This document shows, one piece after another, positions 7,848 to 16,981 of a stretch of 64,000 bases of DNA (the first letter of the stretch is position 1; each line of letters opens with the position of its first letter). Below the pieces are notes generated by a model. It was not told the DNA's origin. It worked only from the letters and a program-made list of their open reading frames with translations, and did no database searches. Source of the DNA: Enterococcus sp. HY326 (GTDB taxonomy: Bacteria; Bacillota; Bacilli; Lactobacillales; Enterococcaceae); assembly GCF_026157065.1 (NCBI RefSeq), contig NZ_JANLGQ010000004.1, positions 1 to 64,000 of the forward strand, read 5' to 3'. Made by a program: the position numbers and the translations under genes.

Positions 7848-9596
7848 GTGGCTTATCAAGCTTTATATCGGGTCTGGCGCTCGCAGCGCTTTGATGATGT
7901 TGTCGGGCAAAAGGCGATTACCCAAACGTTAAAAAATGCCATTATCCAGCATAAAACGTCCCATGCCTATTTGTTTACGGGACCGCGGGGGACAGGGAAA
8001 ACCAGTGCCGCTAAAATTTTTGCAAAAGCGATTAATTGTCCCAACAGTGTCGACGGGGAGCCTTGCAATCATTGTGAGATGTGTCTGTCGATTACCGAAG
8101 GCCGGCAGGAGGATGTCATCGAAATCGATGCTGCTAGTAATAATGGTGTCGAAGAAATTCGTTTTATCCGCGACCGGGCCAATTATGCACCCATTCAAGC
8201 TAAATACAAGGTCTATATCGTTGATGAAGTCCATATGCTTTCAACTGGAGCTTTTAATGCTTTGTTGAAAACTTTGGAAGAACCCAAAGAAAATGTTATT
8301 TTCATTTTAGCGACAACAGAGCCCCATAAAATTCCCTTGACGATTATCTCGAGAACCCAGCGCTTTGATTTTAAGCGAATTGGGGTGCAGGATATCGTTG
8401 AGCATTTGGAACATATTTTAAAAGAAATTGATGTGGCCTTTGAAGAAGAAGCGATTTTCGTAATCGCCCGAGCAGCAGAAGGCGGGATGCGGGATGCATT
8501 GAGTATTTTGGATCAGGCAATTTCCTTTAGTGATGGGACAGTTACCTTGGCGGATGCAATGGCAGTTACCGGTAGTTTGACCTATGAAATGATGGATCAA
8601 TATCTGAGCCAAGCCTTTCATCATGAGGTGGAAGGTGCTTTAGAAAGCTTGACGGCAATTTTGGCAGAAGGCAAGGAAGCCCGCCGCTTTTTAGAGGACA
8701 TGCTTTTATATTGTAGAGATTTACTGATGTATCAGCAGGCGCCAAAAATTATTGAAGAGAAGTCCGGTCAGTTGACGGATAGTTTTAAAAATTTATCTGA
8801 AGAAATTCCGGCTGAAGTTTTATACGAATACATTCGTCTGTTAAATGAAACTCAAAGTGAGGTTCGTTTTACAAATAGTCCGAATATTTATCTAGAGGTT
8901 GTCACCGTCAAGCTGGCGACTTTAAAATCGGCCAGCCCAGTAGCGCAGCCTGCACTCGTTGCTGAGAGTCAAGCATCTGGTGAGATGCATGCTTCAACGG
9001 CTGAGATCAGCCAATTGCAACAGCAAATCAGTCAGCTGCAACAGGAACTGCAGCAATTAAAAGACACGGGTCAGCCGGTGTCTGCAAAGCCTGCTACCAA
9101 CGGCAAAGCTGAAAATCGCAAAACAGCGACGATGCGGATTCCTAAAGAGCAGGTTTTCCAGATTCTGCAGGAGGCAACTCGAGACAATTTGAATCAGCTG
9201 CGGCAAGTCTGGGGAGATTTATTGGATATGCTGCCGGTTCAGCAAAAAGCGCTGATGCGCCATAGCGAACCAATTGCTGCGGGTCCCAATAAGTTTTTAC
9301 TGGCCTTTGAATATGAAATTATTTGTCAGCGGGCCACAGATGATGTAAATTTAAAGGCGACGCTGCAAAATAATCTCAGTCGTTTAATGACGGATTACGC
9401 ACCAGAGCCCCTCTTTATTCCAAAAGAGGCTTGGCCTGAGCTGCGGCAGGCTTTTGTCACGATTGCTCAAGAGCAGCCTCAGCAGATTGCTGAAATCGGC
9501 AATGAAGATCAGGTGGCAATGCCGCAAAACAGCGAAGAAAGTGTCGAAGAGGCTCAAAAATTATTTGGCTCTTTGGTGACAGTCGTTGATGATTAA
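7848..9596 (+). CDS. dnaX: DNA polymerase III subunits gamma/tau
   Basis: Clamp-loader ATPase of the replisome, 582 aa. From a GTG at 7848 it begins [15 protein letters not shown], the usual start of the family; an in-frame ATG at 7839 would add three residues and overlaps the ribosome binding site. Visible: Walker [10 protein letters not shown] (45-53), zinc cysteines C64, C73, C76, C79, Walker B VDEVHML (about 126), and an SRT sensor ([10 protein letters not shown]). A Gln-rich coiled stretch (about 385-415) leads to the tau-type C-terminal part. No clear A-AAA-AAG slippery heptamer was seen, so a separate gamma form is not predicted. First gene of the recombination/replication operon. Confidence 0.97.
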   Translation: MAYQALYRVWRSQRFDDVVGQKAITQTLKNAIIQHKTSHAYLFTGPRGTGKTSAAKIFAKAINCPNSVDGEPCNHCEMCLSITEGRQEDVIEIDAASNNGVEEIRFIRDRANYAPIQAKYKVYIVDEVHMLSTGAFNALLKTLEEPKENVIFILATTEPHKIPLTIISRTQRFDFKRIGVQDIVEHLEHILKEIDVAFEEEAIFVIARAAEGGMRDALSILDQAISFSDGTVTLADAMAVTGSLTYEMMDQYLSQAFHHEVEGALESLTAILAEGKEARRFLEDMLLYCRDLLMYQQAPKIIEEKSGQLTDSFKNLSEEIPAEVLYEYIRLLNETQSEVRFTNSPNIYLEVVTVKLATLKSASPVAQPALVAESQASGEMHASTAEISQLQQQISQLQQELQQLKDTGQPVSAKPATNGKAENRKTATMRIPKEQVFQILQEATRDNLNQLRQVWGDLLDMLPVQQKALMRHSEPIAAGPNKFLLAFEYEIICQRATDDVNLKATLQNNLSRLMTDYAPEPLFIPKEAWPELRQAFVTIAQEQPQQIAEIGNEDQVAMPQNSEESVEEAQKLFGSLVTVVDD

Positions 9597-9625
9597 CTAA
9601 AACTAATAAAATTGGAGTGATGAAT

Positions 9626-9940
9626 ATGATGCGAGGCATGGGAAATATGCAAGGCATGATGAAACAAGTACAAAAGATGCAAAAAGAAATGGTCAAGGCG
9701 CAAGATGCCTTAAATGAAAAAGAATTCACCGGAGAAGCGACAAATGGCTTAGTCAAGGTGGTTTTTACTGGCGACCGTAAGATGAAGGATATTGAAATCA
9801 ATGAAGGTGTCGTTGATCCAGAAGATGTTGAAATGCTGCAGGACTTAATTGTGATGGCAGTCAATAACGTATTAGAAAAAATTGAAGTTGAAACAGAAGC
9901 AACCATGGGACAATACACGAAAGGTATGCCTGGCTTCTAG
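9626..9940 (+). CDS. ebfC: YbaB/EbfC family nucleoid-associated protein
   Basis: A 104-aa DNA-binding dimer of the YbaB/EbfC (YaaK) family, which coats DNA and is nearly always encoded between dnaX and recR. The N-terminus is Met/Gly/Gln-rich ([19 protein letters not shown]), followed by the conserved core [21 protein letters not shown] 9617 and ATG 9620 are also in frame; ATG 9626 is chosen because GGAG lies eight bases before it and the resulting N-terminus matches the family. It lies 29 nt after dnaX in the same operon. Confidence 0.93.
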   Translation: MMRGMGNMQGMMKQVQKMQKEMVKAQDALNEKEFTGEATNGLVKVVFTGDRKMKDIEINEGVVDPEDVEMLQDLIVMAVNNVLEKIEVETEATMGQYTKGMPGF

Positions 9941-9979
9941 ACTTTAGTTTATACAGACAAGTCAAAGGAGCTAAAAACT

Positions 9980-10576
9980 ATGCAATACCCAGAACCGATA
10001 GCTAAGTTAATCGACAGCTACATGAAGCTGCCGGGGATTGGTCAAAAGACCGCCACCCGCTTGGCTTTTTACACAATTGATATGAAGGACGAGGTCGTCA
10101 ATGAATTTGCCAAATCCCTTTTGAGCGTTAAACGAGATTTACATTTTTGCAGTATCTGCGGCAATATCACTGAAGATGATCCCTGTGAGATTTGCGCAGA
10201 CACCACCCGAGATCGCAGCATGATTTTAGTGGTGGAAGAACCCAAAGATGTGATGGCGATGGAAAAAATGCGGGAGTATCACGGCCTGTACCATGTCCTC
10301 CACGGTGTTTTGTCGCCGATGGAAGGGACCGGGCCAGAGGATATCAACATTGCACCGTTGATTCAGCGACTGCATGACGATCAAGTCAAAGAAGTAATTA
10401 TTGCTACGAATGCTACGACTGAAGGCGAGGCCACGGCGATTTATCTTTCCCGCTTGATTAAACCAGCGGGAATCAAAGTGACCCGTTTGGCCCACGGCTT
10501 ATCAGTCGGCAGCGATATTGAATATGCCGATGAAGTCACGTTATTAAAGGCTGTGGAAGGCAGGCGTGAGCTCTAG
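9980..10576 (+). CDS. recR: Recombination mediator protein RecR
   Basis: RecR, 198 aa, works with RecO to load RecA at gaps in DNA. Domains in order: helix-hairpin-helix (about 5-30, [14 protein letters not shown]), Cys4 zinc finger (C57, C60, C69, C72), Toprim domain (about 80-175, beginning ILVVEEPKD and containing [10 protein letters not shown]), and the C-terminal Walker B-like tail. Start ATG has AAAGGAG nine bases upstream. Full family length. The small yaaL gene found after recR in some Firmicutes is absent here; tmk follows after 66 nt. Confidence 0.97.
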   Translation: MQYPEPIAKLIDSYMKLPGIGQKTATRLAFYTIDMKDEVVNEFAKSLLSVKRDLHFCSICGNITEDDPCEICADTTRDRSMILVVEEPKDVMAMEKMREYHGLYHVLHGVLSPMEGTGPEDINIAPLIQRLHDDQVKEVIIATNATTEGEATAIYLSRLIKPAGIKVTRLAHGLSVGSDIEYADEVTLLKAVEGRREL

Positions 10577-10642
10577 TATATCTTTTTTTACAGTTTTCCT
10601 TTACAATAAATTTAACAGGTTAGAAAAAATGGAGGCAAAAAC

Positions 10643-11290
10643 GTGAACGGATTATTTATCACGATTGAAGGACCAGATGGAGCTGGTAAGACGAGTGTCT
10701 TAGAAGAGCTTTATCCTAAATTACAATTAAGAGCAAAACGGCCCTTATTGAAAACACGCGAACCAGGGGGCATTCCAATTGCTGAAAAAATTCGCAATAT
10801 CATCTTAGATCCACGTCATGAAACGATGGATGAAAGAACGGAAGCTCTTTTGTATGCAGCAGCTCGACGCCAGCATCTCGTTGAAAAAGTTTTCCCGGCT
10901 TTAGCCGATGGCAAAATTGTCCTCTGTGATCGTTTCGTCGACAGCTCCATGGCCTATCAAGGAGCTGGCCGCAGAATTGGTTTAGCGGCAATTGCTTCAA
11001 TCAATGAATTTGCGACTGAAGGGACAACGCCTGATTTTACGCTTTATTTGGATGTTGATTCTGATACTGGTCTGCGGCGAATTCGGGCTAATCGCCGTCA
11101 TCAGGTGGATCGCTTGGATTCAGAGGGCTTGGAATTTCATCAGCGGGTGCGCCACGCTTATCTGCGTTTGGCAGAAGAAAATCCCCAACGAATTACCAAA
11201 GTCAATGCAACCCAGAGTTTACCAGCCGTCGTCAATGAATGCCTTGATGCCATTTTAACCCGTTATCCTGAGTATTTTTCAATTAACTAA
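10643..11290 (+). CDS. tmk: Thymidylate kinase
   Basis: dTMP kinase, 215 aa, makes dTDP for DNA synthesis. P-loop GPDGAGKTS at 10-18, the DR(F/Y) motif in DRFVDSSMAYQG (about 96-107), and a LID region with RIRANRRHQVDRLD (about 143-157). Start is GTG at 10643 with GGAGG nearby. Part of the conserved order recR-tmk-darA-holB, so replication supply and polymerase genes are made together. Confidence 0.96.
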   Translation: MNGLFITIEGPDGAGKTSVLEELYPKLQLRAKRPLLKTREPGGIPIAEKIRNIILDPRHETMDERTEALLYAAARRQHLVEKVFPALADGKIVLCDRFVDSSMAYQGAGRRIGLAAIASINEFATEGTTPDFTLYLDVDSDTGLRRIRANRRHQVDRLDSEGLEFHQRVRHAYLRLAEENPQRITKVNATQSLPAVVNECLDAILTRYPEYFSIN

Positions 11291-11307
11291 AAGGAAGGTG
11301 TAGAACT

Positions 11308-11637
11308 ATGAAAATTGTTTTAGCTATTGTTCAAGATAAAGACAGCAACCGTTTAGCCAATGAATTTATTGATGCCAACATTCGGGCAACAAAATTATCT
11401 TCAACTGGCGGCTTTTTAAAAGCCGGCAACAGCACGTTTATCGTCGGAATTGAAGACGAGCGGGTTCCAGAAACGTTAGAGTTAATCGAAAGAACTTGCC
11501 AATCGAGAAAACAATATGTTTCGACACCTGTGACGTTAGATATTTCAATGGATGGACAAATCCCTTATCCAGTGGAGGTGGAAGTTGGCGGAGCGACAGT
11601 TTTCGTCTTGCCAGTTGAAGGTTTCCATCAGTATTAA
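11308..11637 (+). CDS. darA: Cyclic-di-AMP receptor protein (PstA/DarA, YaaQ)
   Basis: A 109-aa PII-like trimeric protein that binds c-di-AMP in Firmicutes; its downstream targets are still unclear. Typical segments are KIVLAIVQDKDSNRL at the N-terminus, the ligand-loop motif TKLSSTGGFLKAGNSTF (about 31-47), and the C-terminal GGATVFVLPVEGFHQY. It lies 17 nt after tmk and before holB, the position of yaaQ in Bacillus. Start ATG with AAGGAAGG upstream. Confidence 0.93.
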   Translation: MKIVLAIVQDKDSNRLANEFIDANIRATKLSSTGGFLKAGNSTFIVGIEDERVPETLELIERTCQSRKQYVSTPVTLDISMDGQIPYPVEVEVGGATVFVLPVEGFHQY

Positions 11638-11716
11638 GAAGCAACATGATTAGCTGGCTGCCATTTTGAGCAGTCAAACAGTCATTAAATTTTTGAAGAA
11701 ATAAGGAGCAGCGAAC

Positions 11717-12676
11717 ATGGAACAAATACCGGCTTTTTTTAAAACGCAGCCGCTAGTTTCCGCTCTATTATTAAAAAGTGTGAAGCATGGGCGATTAGCC
11801 CATGCTTATCTTTTTGAAGGGGACCGGGGGACCGGCAAAGATCAGGCGGCGTTGTGGCTGGCAAAAGAAATTTTCTGCCAGCAAAAAATCAATGATCAGC
11901 CCTGCAATGTCTGTAATAACTGTACCCGAATCGACGAAGGAATTCATCCAGATGTGCTAGTGGTGGAACCAGATGGTCAGACGATTAAAGTCGATCAAAT
12001 TCGCGAGCTGCAGACAGAATTTTCTAAGAGCGGGTTTGAAGGCCAGCACAAGGTCTTCATTTTAAAGGATGCAGAGAAAATGAATCTCAGTGCCGCCAAC
12101 AGTCTGCTGAAATTTTTAGAGGAACCGGCTGGTGGTTTCTTGGCAATTTTGGAAACAACGGCTCTGGCAAGAATTTTACCGACGATCCAATCCCGCTGTC
12201 AGATTTTGCATTTCCAGAGTCTCTCTAAAAAAGTTTTGCAGGAAAAATTACAGGCGCAAGGTATTGGTAAACAGTCGGCTGCCCTCTTAACCGATTTGAC
12301 AAATAGTTATGATAAAGCAGTTGAAATCTCCCAAGATGAATGGTTTAATGAAGCTAAAGAATCTATGACGCAATGGTTTAATTATTTGAAAAACCGTGAT
12401 TTGCAAAGTTTTATCTATGTCCAAAAGAAATTGTTGACGATTTTTAAAGAAAAAAATCAGCAGCAGCAGGGCTTGAGTATTTTGCTGCATTTTTACCAAG
12501 GTTATTTAAAGGAGGCAGTCAAGCAAGGTCTGCCGCAAAAAATTGCTGACATCAATCAGCAAATTCAACTGATTTTGACTGCTGAGCAAAAACTTGGTGC
12601 CAATGTTTCTTTTCAAAATGTCTGTGAGCAATTGGCTTTGAAAATCACAGCGGAGACTCTTAAAAAAAATCTCTAA
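11717..12676 (+). CDS. holB: DNA polymerase III subunit delta prime
   Basis: Clamp-loader delta-prime subunit, 319 aa. It carries a P-loop-like GDRGTGKDQ (35-43), zinc-binding cysteines in CQQKINDQPCNVCNNC, a degenerate Walker B region (VFILKDAEKM), and the SRC motif IQSRCQILHF. These are the usual signs of an AAA+ clamp-loader subunit that does not hydrolyse ATP itself. ATG preceded by AAGGAG. The 79-nt gap before it holds no gene. Confidence 0.95.
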   Translation: MEQIPAFFKTQPLVSALLLKSVKHGRLAHAYLFEGDRGTGKDQAALWLAKEIFCQQKINDQPCNVCNNCTRIDEGIHPDVLVVEPDGQTIKVDQIRELQTEFSKSGFEGQHKVFILKDAEKMNLSAANSLLKFLEEPAGGFLAILETTALARILPTIQSRCQILHFQSLSKKVLQEKLQAQGIGKQSAALLTDLTNSYDKAVEISQDEWFNEAKESMTQWFNYLKNRDLQSFIYVQKKLLTIFKEKNQQQQGLSILLHFYQGYLKEAVKQGLPQKIADINQQIQLILTAEQKLGANVSFQNVCEQLALKITAETLKKNL

Positions 12677-12693
12677 TCTAAGGAGGCTTTTAG

Positions 12694-13527
12694 GTGGTAG
12701 AAGTTGTCGGAGTTCGTTATCGTCCAGCTGGACACATTTATTATTTTTCCCCTGGTAAAGCCGAGTATCAATACGATGAAAAAGTAATTGTCGAATCTCA
12801 ACAGGCCAAATTTATGGCGACCGTGGCAATTCCTAAAAAGGAATTTGCACCGGAGGATTTACCGGAGGAATTGAAGCCGATTTTGCATAAGGCTTCAGCA
12901 AAGGAATTGGCAAAAGCTGAAGAAAATCAGCAGGATGCCAAAGAAGCATTCCAGATTGCTAAGAAAAAAATCAAAGAACACGGCTTAGAAATGAAACTGA
13001 TTCAAGTAGAATACACCTTTGACCGCAGTAAAATTATTTTTTCATTTACCGCTGATGGTCGGGTCGATTTTCGGGAATTAGTCAAAGATTTAGCTGCGGT
13101 TTTTCGCACGCGGATTGAGCTGCGACAAGTGGGGGTCAGAGATGAAGCCAAGGCTTTAGGTGGAATCGGTCCTTGTGGTCGCCAGCTCTGCTGTTCAACC
13201 TTTTTAGGGGATTTTATTCCTGTTTCGATTAAGATGGCAAAAGACCAGGGGCTATCTTTAAATCCTGCCAAAATTTCTGGTCTCTGTGGTCGCTTGATGT
13301 GCTGTTTGAAATATGAAAATGACGAGTACAAAGTTGCTAAAAAAGAAATGCCGGATTACGGCAAAGAAGTCATCACGCCAGATGGCAAAGGTCGGGTCGT
13401 TGGGTTAAATATGCTCAGTCGGATTGTCAAAGTTCGCTTAGCTGGCCGTGAAGCAGCAGTTGAGTTTACCAATGAAGAAATCAAAGAAGCTACAGCCTTA
13501 GCCAAAGCAGGTGAAACAATTGGATAA
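12694..13527 (+). CDS. ricT: RicT/YaaT, PSP1-domain regulatory iron-sulfur protein
   Basis: PSP1 family protein, 277 aa. In Bacillus, RicT (YaaT) joins RicA and RicF in an Fe-S complex that promotes RNase Y-dependent mRNA maturation. The cysteine clusters are clear: GPCGRQLCCSTF and GLCGRLMCCLKYE (about 160-215). The PSP1 domain is central, and the C-terminus is KOW-like (TPDGKGRVVGLNML). Start GTG 12694, preceded by AAGGAGG. The stop overlaps the start of yabA. Confidence 0.93.
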   Translation: MVEVVGVRYRPAGHIYYFSPGKAEYQYDEKVIVESQQAKFMATVAIPKKEFAPEDLPEELKPILHKASAKELAKAEENQQDAKEAFQIAKKKIKEHGLEMKLIQVEYTFDRSKIIFSFTADGRVDFRELVKDLAAVFRTRIELRQVGVRDEAKALGGIGPCGRQLCCSTFLGDFIPVSIKMAKDQGLSLNPAKISGLCGRLMCCLKYENDEYKVAKKEMPDYGKEVITPDGKGRVVGLNMLSRIVKVRLAGREAAVEFTNEEIKEATALAKAGETIG

Positions 13528-13864
13528 AAGATCCCTATATGACGGATTGAACGAATTGGAAACTGAATTAAGCAATTCCTTGGCTGAATTGATTCGCATG
13601 AAGGAATCTTTATTACAATTGGTAGAAAAAAATGCAACCTTGGAGATGGAGAATCAGCGTCTACGGCAGCATTTACAGGAGTTGGATCAAGCCAAAGAAG
13701 CCAGCGCTAAAAAGACGGCTGGACTATCGCAATCCCGGATGAACCTGGAGAAAATTTACGAAGACGGTTTTCATGTCTGTAATGAATTCTACGGTTCCAG
13801 ACGGGAAAATGATGAACCTTGTCTGCTTTGTTCAGGAGTTATCTATCGTGAGAGTAACAAATAA
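13520..13864 (+). CDS. yabA: DNA replication initiation control protein YabA
   Basis: YabA restrains DnaA at the origin and contacts the DnaN clamp. 114 aa from a TTG at 13520, with AGGTGA five bases before it; a GTG at 13511 is in frame but gives a non-family N-terminus. Residues about 5-65 form a leucine-rich coiled coil. The C-terminal zinc module shows HVCN...EPCLLCSG. It overlaps ricT by eight bases, suggesting coupled translation. Confidence 0.95.
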   Translation: MDKRSLYDGLNELETELSNSLAELIRMKESLLQLVEKNATLEMENQRLRQHLQELDQAKEASAKKTAGLSQSRMNLEKIYEDGFHVCNEFYGSRRENDEPCLLCSGVIYRESNK

Positions 13865-13963
13865 CGATAAAGTTTTTATCTGCTTAAATTGGCGGACTAA
13901 TAAATAAGCAGCGATAAACAGTTGTAGCTGATGAATGAACCGATGAAAAAAATTGAACAAAAG

Positions 13964-14073
13964 AGGCTGTGACTTTAGTTTTGAACCGGACAAACATTTC
14001 CGAAAGCTACTTAGTGAAAAAACTAAGGAGTGACGATATCGGATAGTTGTCTGGCAAACTAAAGCTGCAGCCT
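13964..14073. repeat. Intergenic inverted-repeat element, copy A
   Basis: Left arm AGGCTGTGACTTTAGTTT (13964-13981) and right arm AAACTAAAGCTGCAGCCT (14056-14073) are near-perfect complements, with an inner GGACAAAC/GTTGTCTGG-type pairing. The 110-nt unit lies between yabA and rsmI and contains no credible coding frame. Related elements occur at 14983, 34251, 35759 and 49565. Confidence 0.65.
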
Positions 14074-14099
14074 TTATTTCGTCTAGAAGGGAACGACTA

Positions 14100-14969
14100 A
14101 TGAATAAACAAAAAAGCTTTCAGCAGGGTCAGGTAGCAGGCACTCTTTATTTAGTGCCGACGCCAATCGGCAACTTAGAGGATATGACCTTTAGAGCCGT
14201 TAAAATTTTAGGAAATGCTGACCTGATTGCCAGTGAAGATACCCGCAACACGCAAAAATTGCTGAATCATTTTGATTTGCAAACACCCCAAAAAAGTTTG
14301 CATGAGCATAACTATCGCGAGCGCATTCCCTATCTGCTTGAGTTTTTAAAGAGCGGCAAAGATGTTGCTCAGGTGAGTGATGCCGGTATGCCGTCAATCA
14401 GCGATCCCGGTCATGAACTGGTCAAAAGCTGTATAGCGGAAAATATTTCAGTGGTTGCTTTGCCGGGGCCAACTGCTGGAGTGACGGCTTTAATTGCATC
14501 TGGTTTAAACCCGCAGCCCTTTACCTTTTATGGATTTTTACCCCGTAAGAAAAAAGAACAAGTGGCTTTTCTTGAAGAAATTTTAGAAGAGGCAACTACT
14601 AGTATCTTCTATGAATCCCCCCACCGAATCAAAGCTGTAATTGATACCTTGCTGGAGGTCTTTGGCGAACGGGAAGCAGTAATTTGTCGGGAGCTCACCA
14701 AAATTCATGAAGAATATCTGCGGGGGAGTTTAGCAGAACTGCAGGCCTATTTAGCAGAAACGGAATTAAAAGGTGAGATTTGCCTTTTGGTGGCCGGATT
14801 TACTGGTGAAAAAATAAGTGCTCTACCTGAAGGCACTTTAAAAGAGCAGGTGACAGCCTTGATCGAAAATGGCCTGACCACAAAAGATGCTATTAAAGAA
14901 ACCGCCCGCCGCAATGATTTAAAAAAACAAATTGTTTATAATGCTTACCATGAATTAAATGAAAATTAG
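14100..14969 (+). CDS. rsmI: 16S rRNA (cytidine1402-2'-O)-methyltransferase
   Basis: RsmI, 289 aa, uses SAM to 2'-O-methylate C1402 in the ribosomal decoding site. Tetrapyrrole-methylase fold: LVPTPIGNLEDMTFRA near residues 18-33, SDAGMPSISDPG (about 97-108), LPGPTAGVTALIASG, and FYGFLPRKKKEQ. The C-terminal helical part resembles the usual RsmI HTH-like tail. It sits at the end of the dnaX block as in other Lactobacillales, behind repeat element A, so it probably has its own promoter. Confidence 0.95.
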   Translation: MNKQKSFQQGQVAGTLYLVPTPIGNLEDMTFRAVKILGNADLIASEDTRNTQKLLNHFDLQTPQKSLHEHNYRERIPYLLEFLKSGKDVAQVSDAGMPSISDPGHELVKSCIAENISVVALPGPTAGVTALIASGLNPQPFTFYGFLPRKKKEQVAFLEEILEEATTSIFYESPHRIKAVIDTLLEVFGEREAVICRELTKIHEEYLRGSLAELQAYLAETELKGEICLLVAGFTGEKISALPEGTLKEQVTALIENGLTTKDAIKETARRNDLKKQIVYNAYHELNEN

Positions 14970-14982
14970 CCAGTCAAGCATG

Positions 14983-15174
14983 ACTGTGATAGAAGTTTTA
15001 TACAAATATATTATCTGAATACTGCTATTTGTCCTATGAATCATCAGATTTACCAGGCAAACAGTATGAGTGCTCTTGTCATTTGAAGGTTATAAATGAC
15101 AAATGAACAATATTTAGTAGCTCATACTGAATAGTTTTCGGAGAAATTATATTTGAATAAACTTGTGTCACAGT
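14983..15174. repeat. Intergenic inverted-repeat element, copy B
   Basis: Left arm ACTGTGATAGAAGTTT (from 14983) continues with TATACAAATA; right arm, read on the other strand, is ACTGTGACACAAGTTT then ATTCAAATA (to 15150). Nested inside are CAGTATGAG/CTCATACTG and TTGTCATTT/AAATGACAA stems. The right arm runs into TTTTTTTG, so it may also terminate rsmI transcription. Confidence 0.65.
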
Positions 15175-15189
15175 TTTTTTGTAAAAAAT

Positions 15190-15218
15190 TTGACAAGTCA
15201 AAAAGCCTCTGGTAAACT
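15190..15218 (+). promoter_or_regulatory. adcA promoter
   Basis: TTGACA at 15190-15195 and TAAACT at 15213-15218 with the ideal 17-bp spacer. Confidence 0.75.
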
Positions 15219-15228
15219 CCTTCTGTTC

Positions 15229-15249
15229 AAATCGAAAGCATTACGTTTT
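15229..15249 (+). promoter_or_regulatory. Zur-type operator at the adcA promoter
   Basis: The sequence reads AAATCG, then AAAGC, then ATTACGTTTT. It fits the Bacillus Zur box (AAATCGTAAT-N-ATTACGATTT) at most positions and lies just downstream of the -10, where bound Zur would block transcription. A second half site AAATCGTAAT begins 30 bp further on (15259-15268), about three helical turns away. Repression when zinc is plentiful is predicted. Confidence 0.7.
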
Positions 15250-15308
15250 GAGTTGAGCAAATCGTAATTGATTGAACAAAAAAATTCGGGATTTAAAAGG
15301 AGATATCA

Positions 15309-16829
15309 GTGAAAAAGTATTTAGTGGGACTATTCGTTTTATTAGGAATGATTGGCTTGAGTGGTTGTGGGGAAACAGAAGAGCAAACCGAAACAGGAGA
15401 AATCAAGGTGATTGCTTCTTTTTATCCCATGTATGATTTTACTAAAAATATTGTTGGTGATGAGGGAACGGTCGAGCTGATGATACCAGCTGGCACAGAA
15501 GCCCATGATTATGAACCAAGTGCCAGAAATTTGGCAGATATCCAAGATGCGGATGTCTTTGTCTACAACAATGAAAATATGGAGACATGGGTACCAGAGA
15601 TTGAAGGTACGCTAGCCGATGGCGATGTTCAAGTGGTAAAAGCGACGGAAGGTATGATTTTGTTGCCTGGAGATGAGGCTGGACATGATCATAGCCATGA
15701 TGCAGCCGGTCATGAAGGTCACAGCCATGAATTAGATCCCCACGTTTGGTTGGCACCAAGTTTGGCGATCAAAGAAGTTGCGGCGATACGTGATCAACTG
15801 ATGGCAGCTTATCCTGAAAAAGCCCAGGCCTTTGAAGAGAATGCAGCAGCCTATCTTGAAAAATTGACGGCATTGGACGAGGCTTATCAAGATCAACTTA
15901 CCAACGCCACTCAGAAAACCTTTGTCACACAGCATTCAGCCTTTGGTTATTTAGCTTTAGAATATGGCTTGAATCAAGTGCCGATTACTGGGTTATCGGC
16001 AAATGAAGAACCTTCTGCCAGTCGTTTAGCTGAATTAAAGGAATTTGTTTTGGAGCAGGAGTTGCAGTATATCTATTTTGAGGAAAATGCGACAGAAGCT
16101 GTAGCTCGCACCTTAGCAGAAGAAACCGGTGTGGAGTTATTAGTTTTAAATCCCTTAGAAGGACTAACAAAGGAGCAGCAGGCAGCAGGTGAAGATTATA
16201 TTTCAGTGATGGAGGAGAATCTGACGGCCTTAAGTAAAACCATCAATAATGAGCGGACTTCGACATTACCGACTGTCGAAAAAGAACAAACTGTTTACAA
16301 CGGTTATTTCGCTGATAGTGATGTAAGCGATCGTCCTCTATCAGACTGGCAAGGTAACTGGCAATCTGTCTATCCGTATTTAGAAGATGGCTCATTAGAT
16401 CAGGTGATGGCTTATAAAGCCAAGCTAGACTCGAGTAAAACACTTGACGAGTATTTTGCCTACTATCAAACAGGCTACCAAACGACCATCAATGAAATTG
16501 AAATCACGGAAGATACGATGAGCTTTACAGACGAAGATGGTCAAACTGTTTCCAGTGAGTATCAGTATACCGGCTATCAAATTTTAAATTATGCTGCCGG
16601 CAATCGTGGCGTGCGCTACTTATTTGAGGCACTTGATGACAGCAGTGGCGCATTCAAATATGTTCAATTTAGTGATCATGATATTACTTCAACGAAAGCG
16701 GCCCATTTCCATATTTATTTTGGTAATGACAGCCAAGAAGCTTTGTTAACAGAGATGAATCATTGGCCAACTTATTATCCTGAAGATTTATCCGGCTTTG
16801 AAATTGCTCAAGAGATGATGGCCCACTAA
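15309..16829 (+). CDS. adcA: Zinc-binding lipoprotein AdcA with ZinT domain
   Basis: Substrate-binding protein of the Adc/Znu zinc ABC importer, 506 aa. A lipobox (LSGC, Cys20) anchors it outside the membrane. The ZnuA-type domain (about 30-310) contains a His-rich loop (GHDHSHDAAGHEGHSHE, about 122-138) and metal ligands in LDPHVWLAP and QHSAFGYLA. The C-terminal part (about 325-506) is a ZinT/YodA domain (NGYFADSDVSDRPLSDW...HFHIYFG). The start is GTG with GGAG upstream. The adcBC permease/ATPase genes are not adjacent. Zinc regulation is suggested by the Zur-type box. Confidence 0.95.
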   Translation: MKKYLVGLFVLLGMIGLSGCGETEEQTETGEIKVIASFYPMYDFTKNIVGDEGTVELMIPAGTEAHDYEPSARNLADIQDADVFVYNNENMETWVPEIEGTLADGDVQVVKATEGMILLPGDEAGHDHSHDAAGHEGHSHELDPHVWLAPSLAIKEVAAIRDQLMAAYPEKAQAFEENAAAYLEKLTALDEAYQDQLTNATQKTFVTQHSAFGYLALEYGLNQVPITGLSANEEPSASRLAELKEFVLEQELQYIYFEENATEAVARTLAEETGVELLVLNPLEGLTKEQQAAGEDYISVMEENLTALSKTINNERTSTLPTVEKEQTVYNGYFADSDVSDRPLSDWQGNWQSVYPYLEDGSLDQVMAYKAKLDSSKTLDEYFAYYQTGYQTTINEIEITEDTMSFTDEDGQTVSSEYQYTGYQILNYAAGNRGVRYLFEALDDSSGAFKYVQFSDHDITSTKAAHFHIYFGNDSQEALLTEMNHWPTYYPEDLSGFEIAQEMMAH

Positions 16830-16865
16830 GCAAAATTAATTTACAGAAAAAATAGGTGAAGTAGG

Positions 16866-16976
16866 ATGGAAAAACAAAATTTATCAACAGCTTATCGCAA
16901 TTTAAAGAGCCCGAATATTAGAACTCGAAAGCGGGCGTTGAAAATGCTGAAGGCTCTTAAAAAGAAAAACAAATAA
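16866..16976 (+). CDS. Basic microprotein (36 aa) downstream of adcA
   Basis: A very short frame with AGGTGA six bases before its ATG, starting 36 nt after adcA. The product is strongly basic: MEKQNLSTAYRNLKSPN, then IRTRKRALKMLKALKKKNK. Similar tiny proteins next to zinc genes in Lactobacillales are, from memory, sometimes labelled putative metal homeostasis proteins; that name is unproven. A strong terminator follows at once, so it is the last gene of the adcA transcript and would share its zinc control. Confidence 0.7.
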   Translation: MEKQNLSTAYRNLKSPNIRTRKRALKMLKALKKKNK

Positions 16977-16981
16977 AGTTG

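Noticed and set aside
7848-9596. Programmed frameshift in dnaX making a short gamma subunit
   Set aside because: No clear A-AAA-AAG slippery site with a following hairpin was seen near the end of the ATPase part.
10192-10495. Frames overlapping recR on both strands
   Set aside because: Shadows of recR codon bias without start signals; recR itself has full family motifs.
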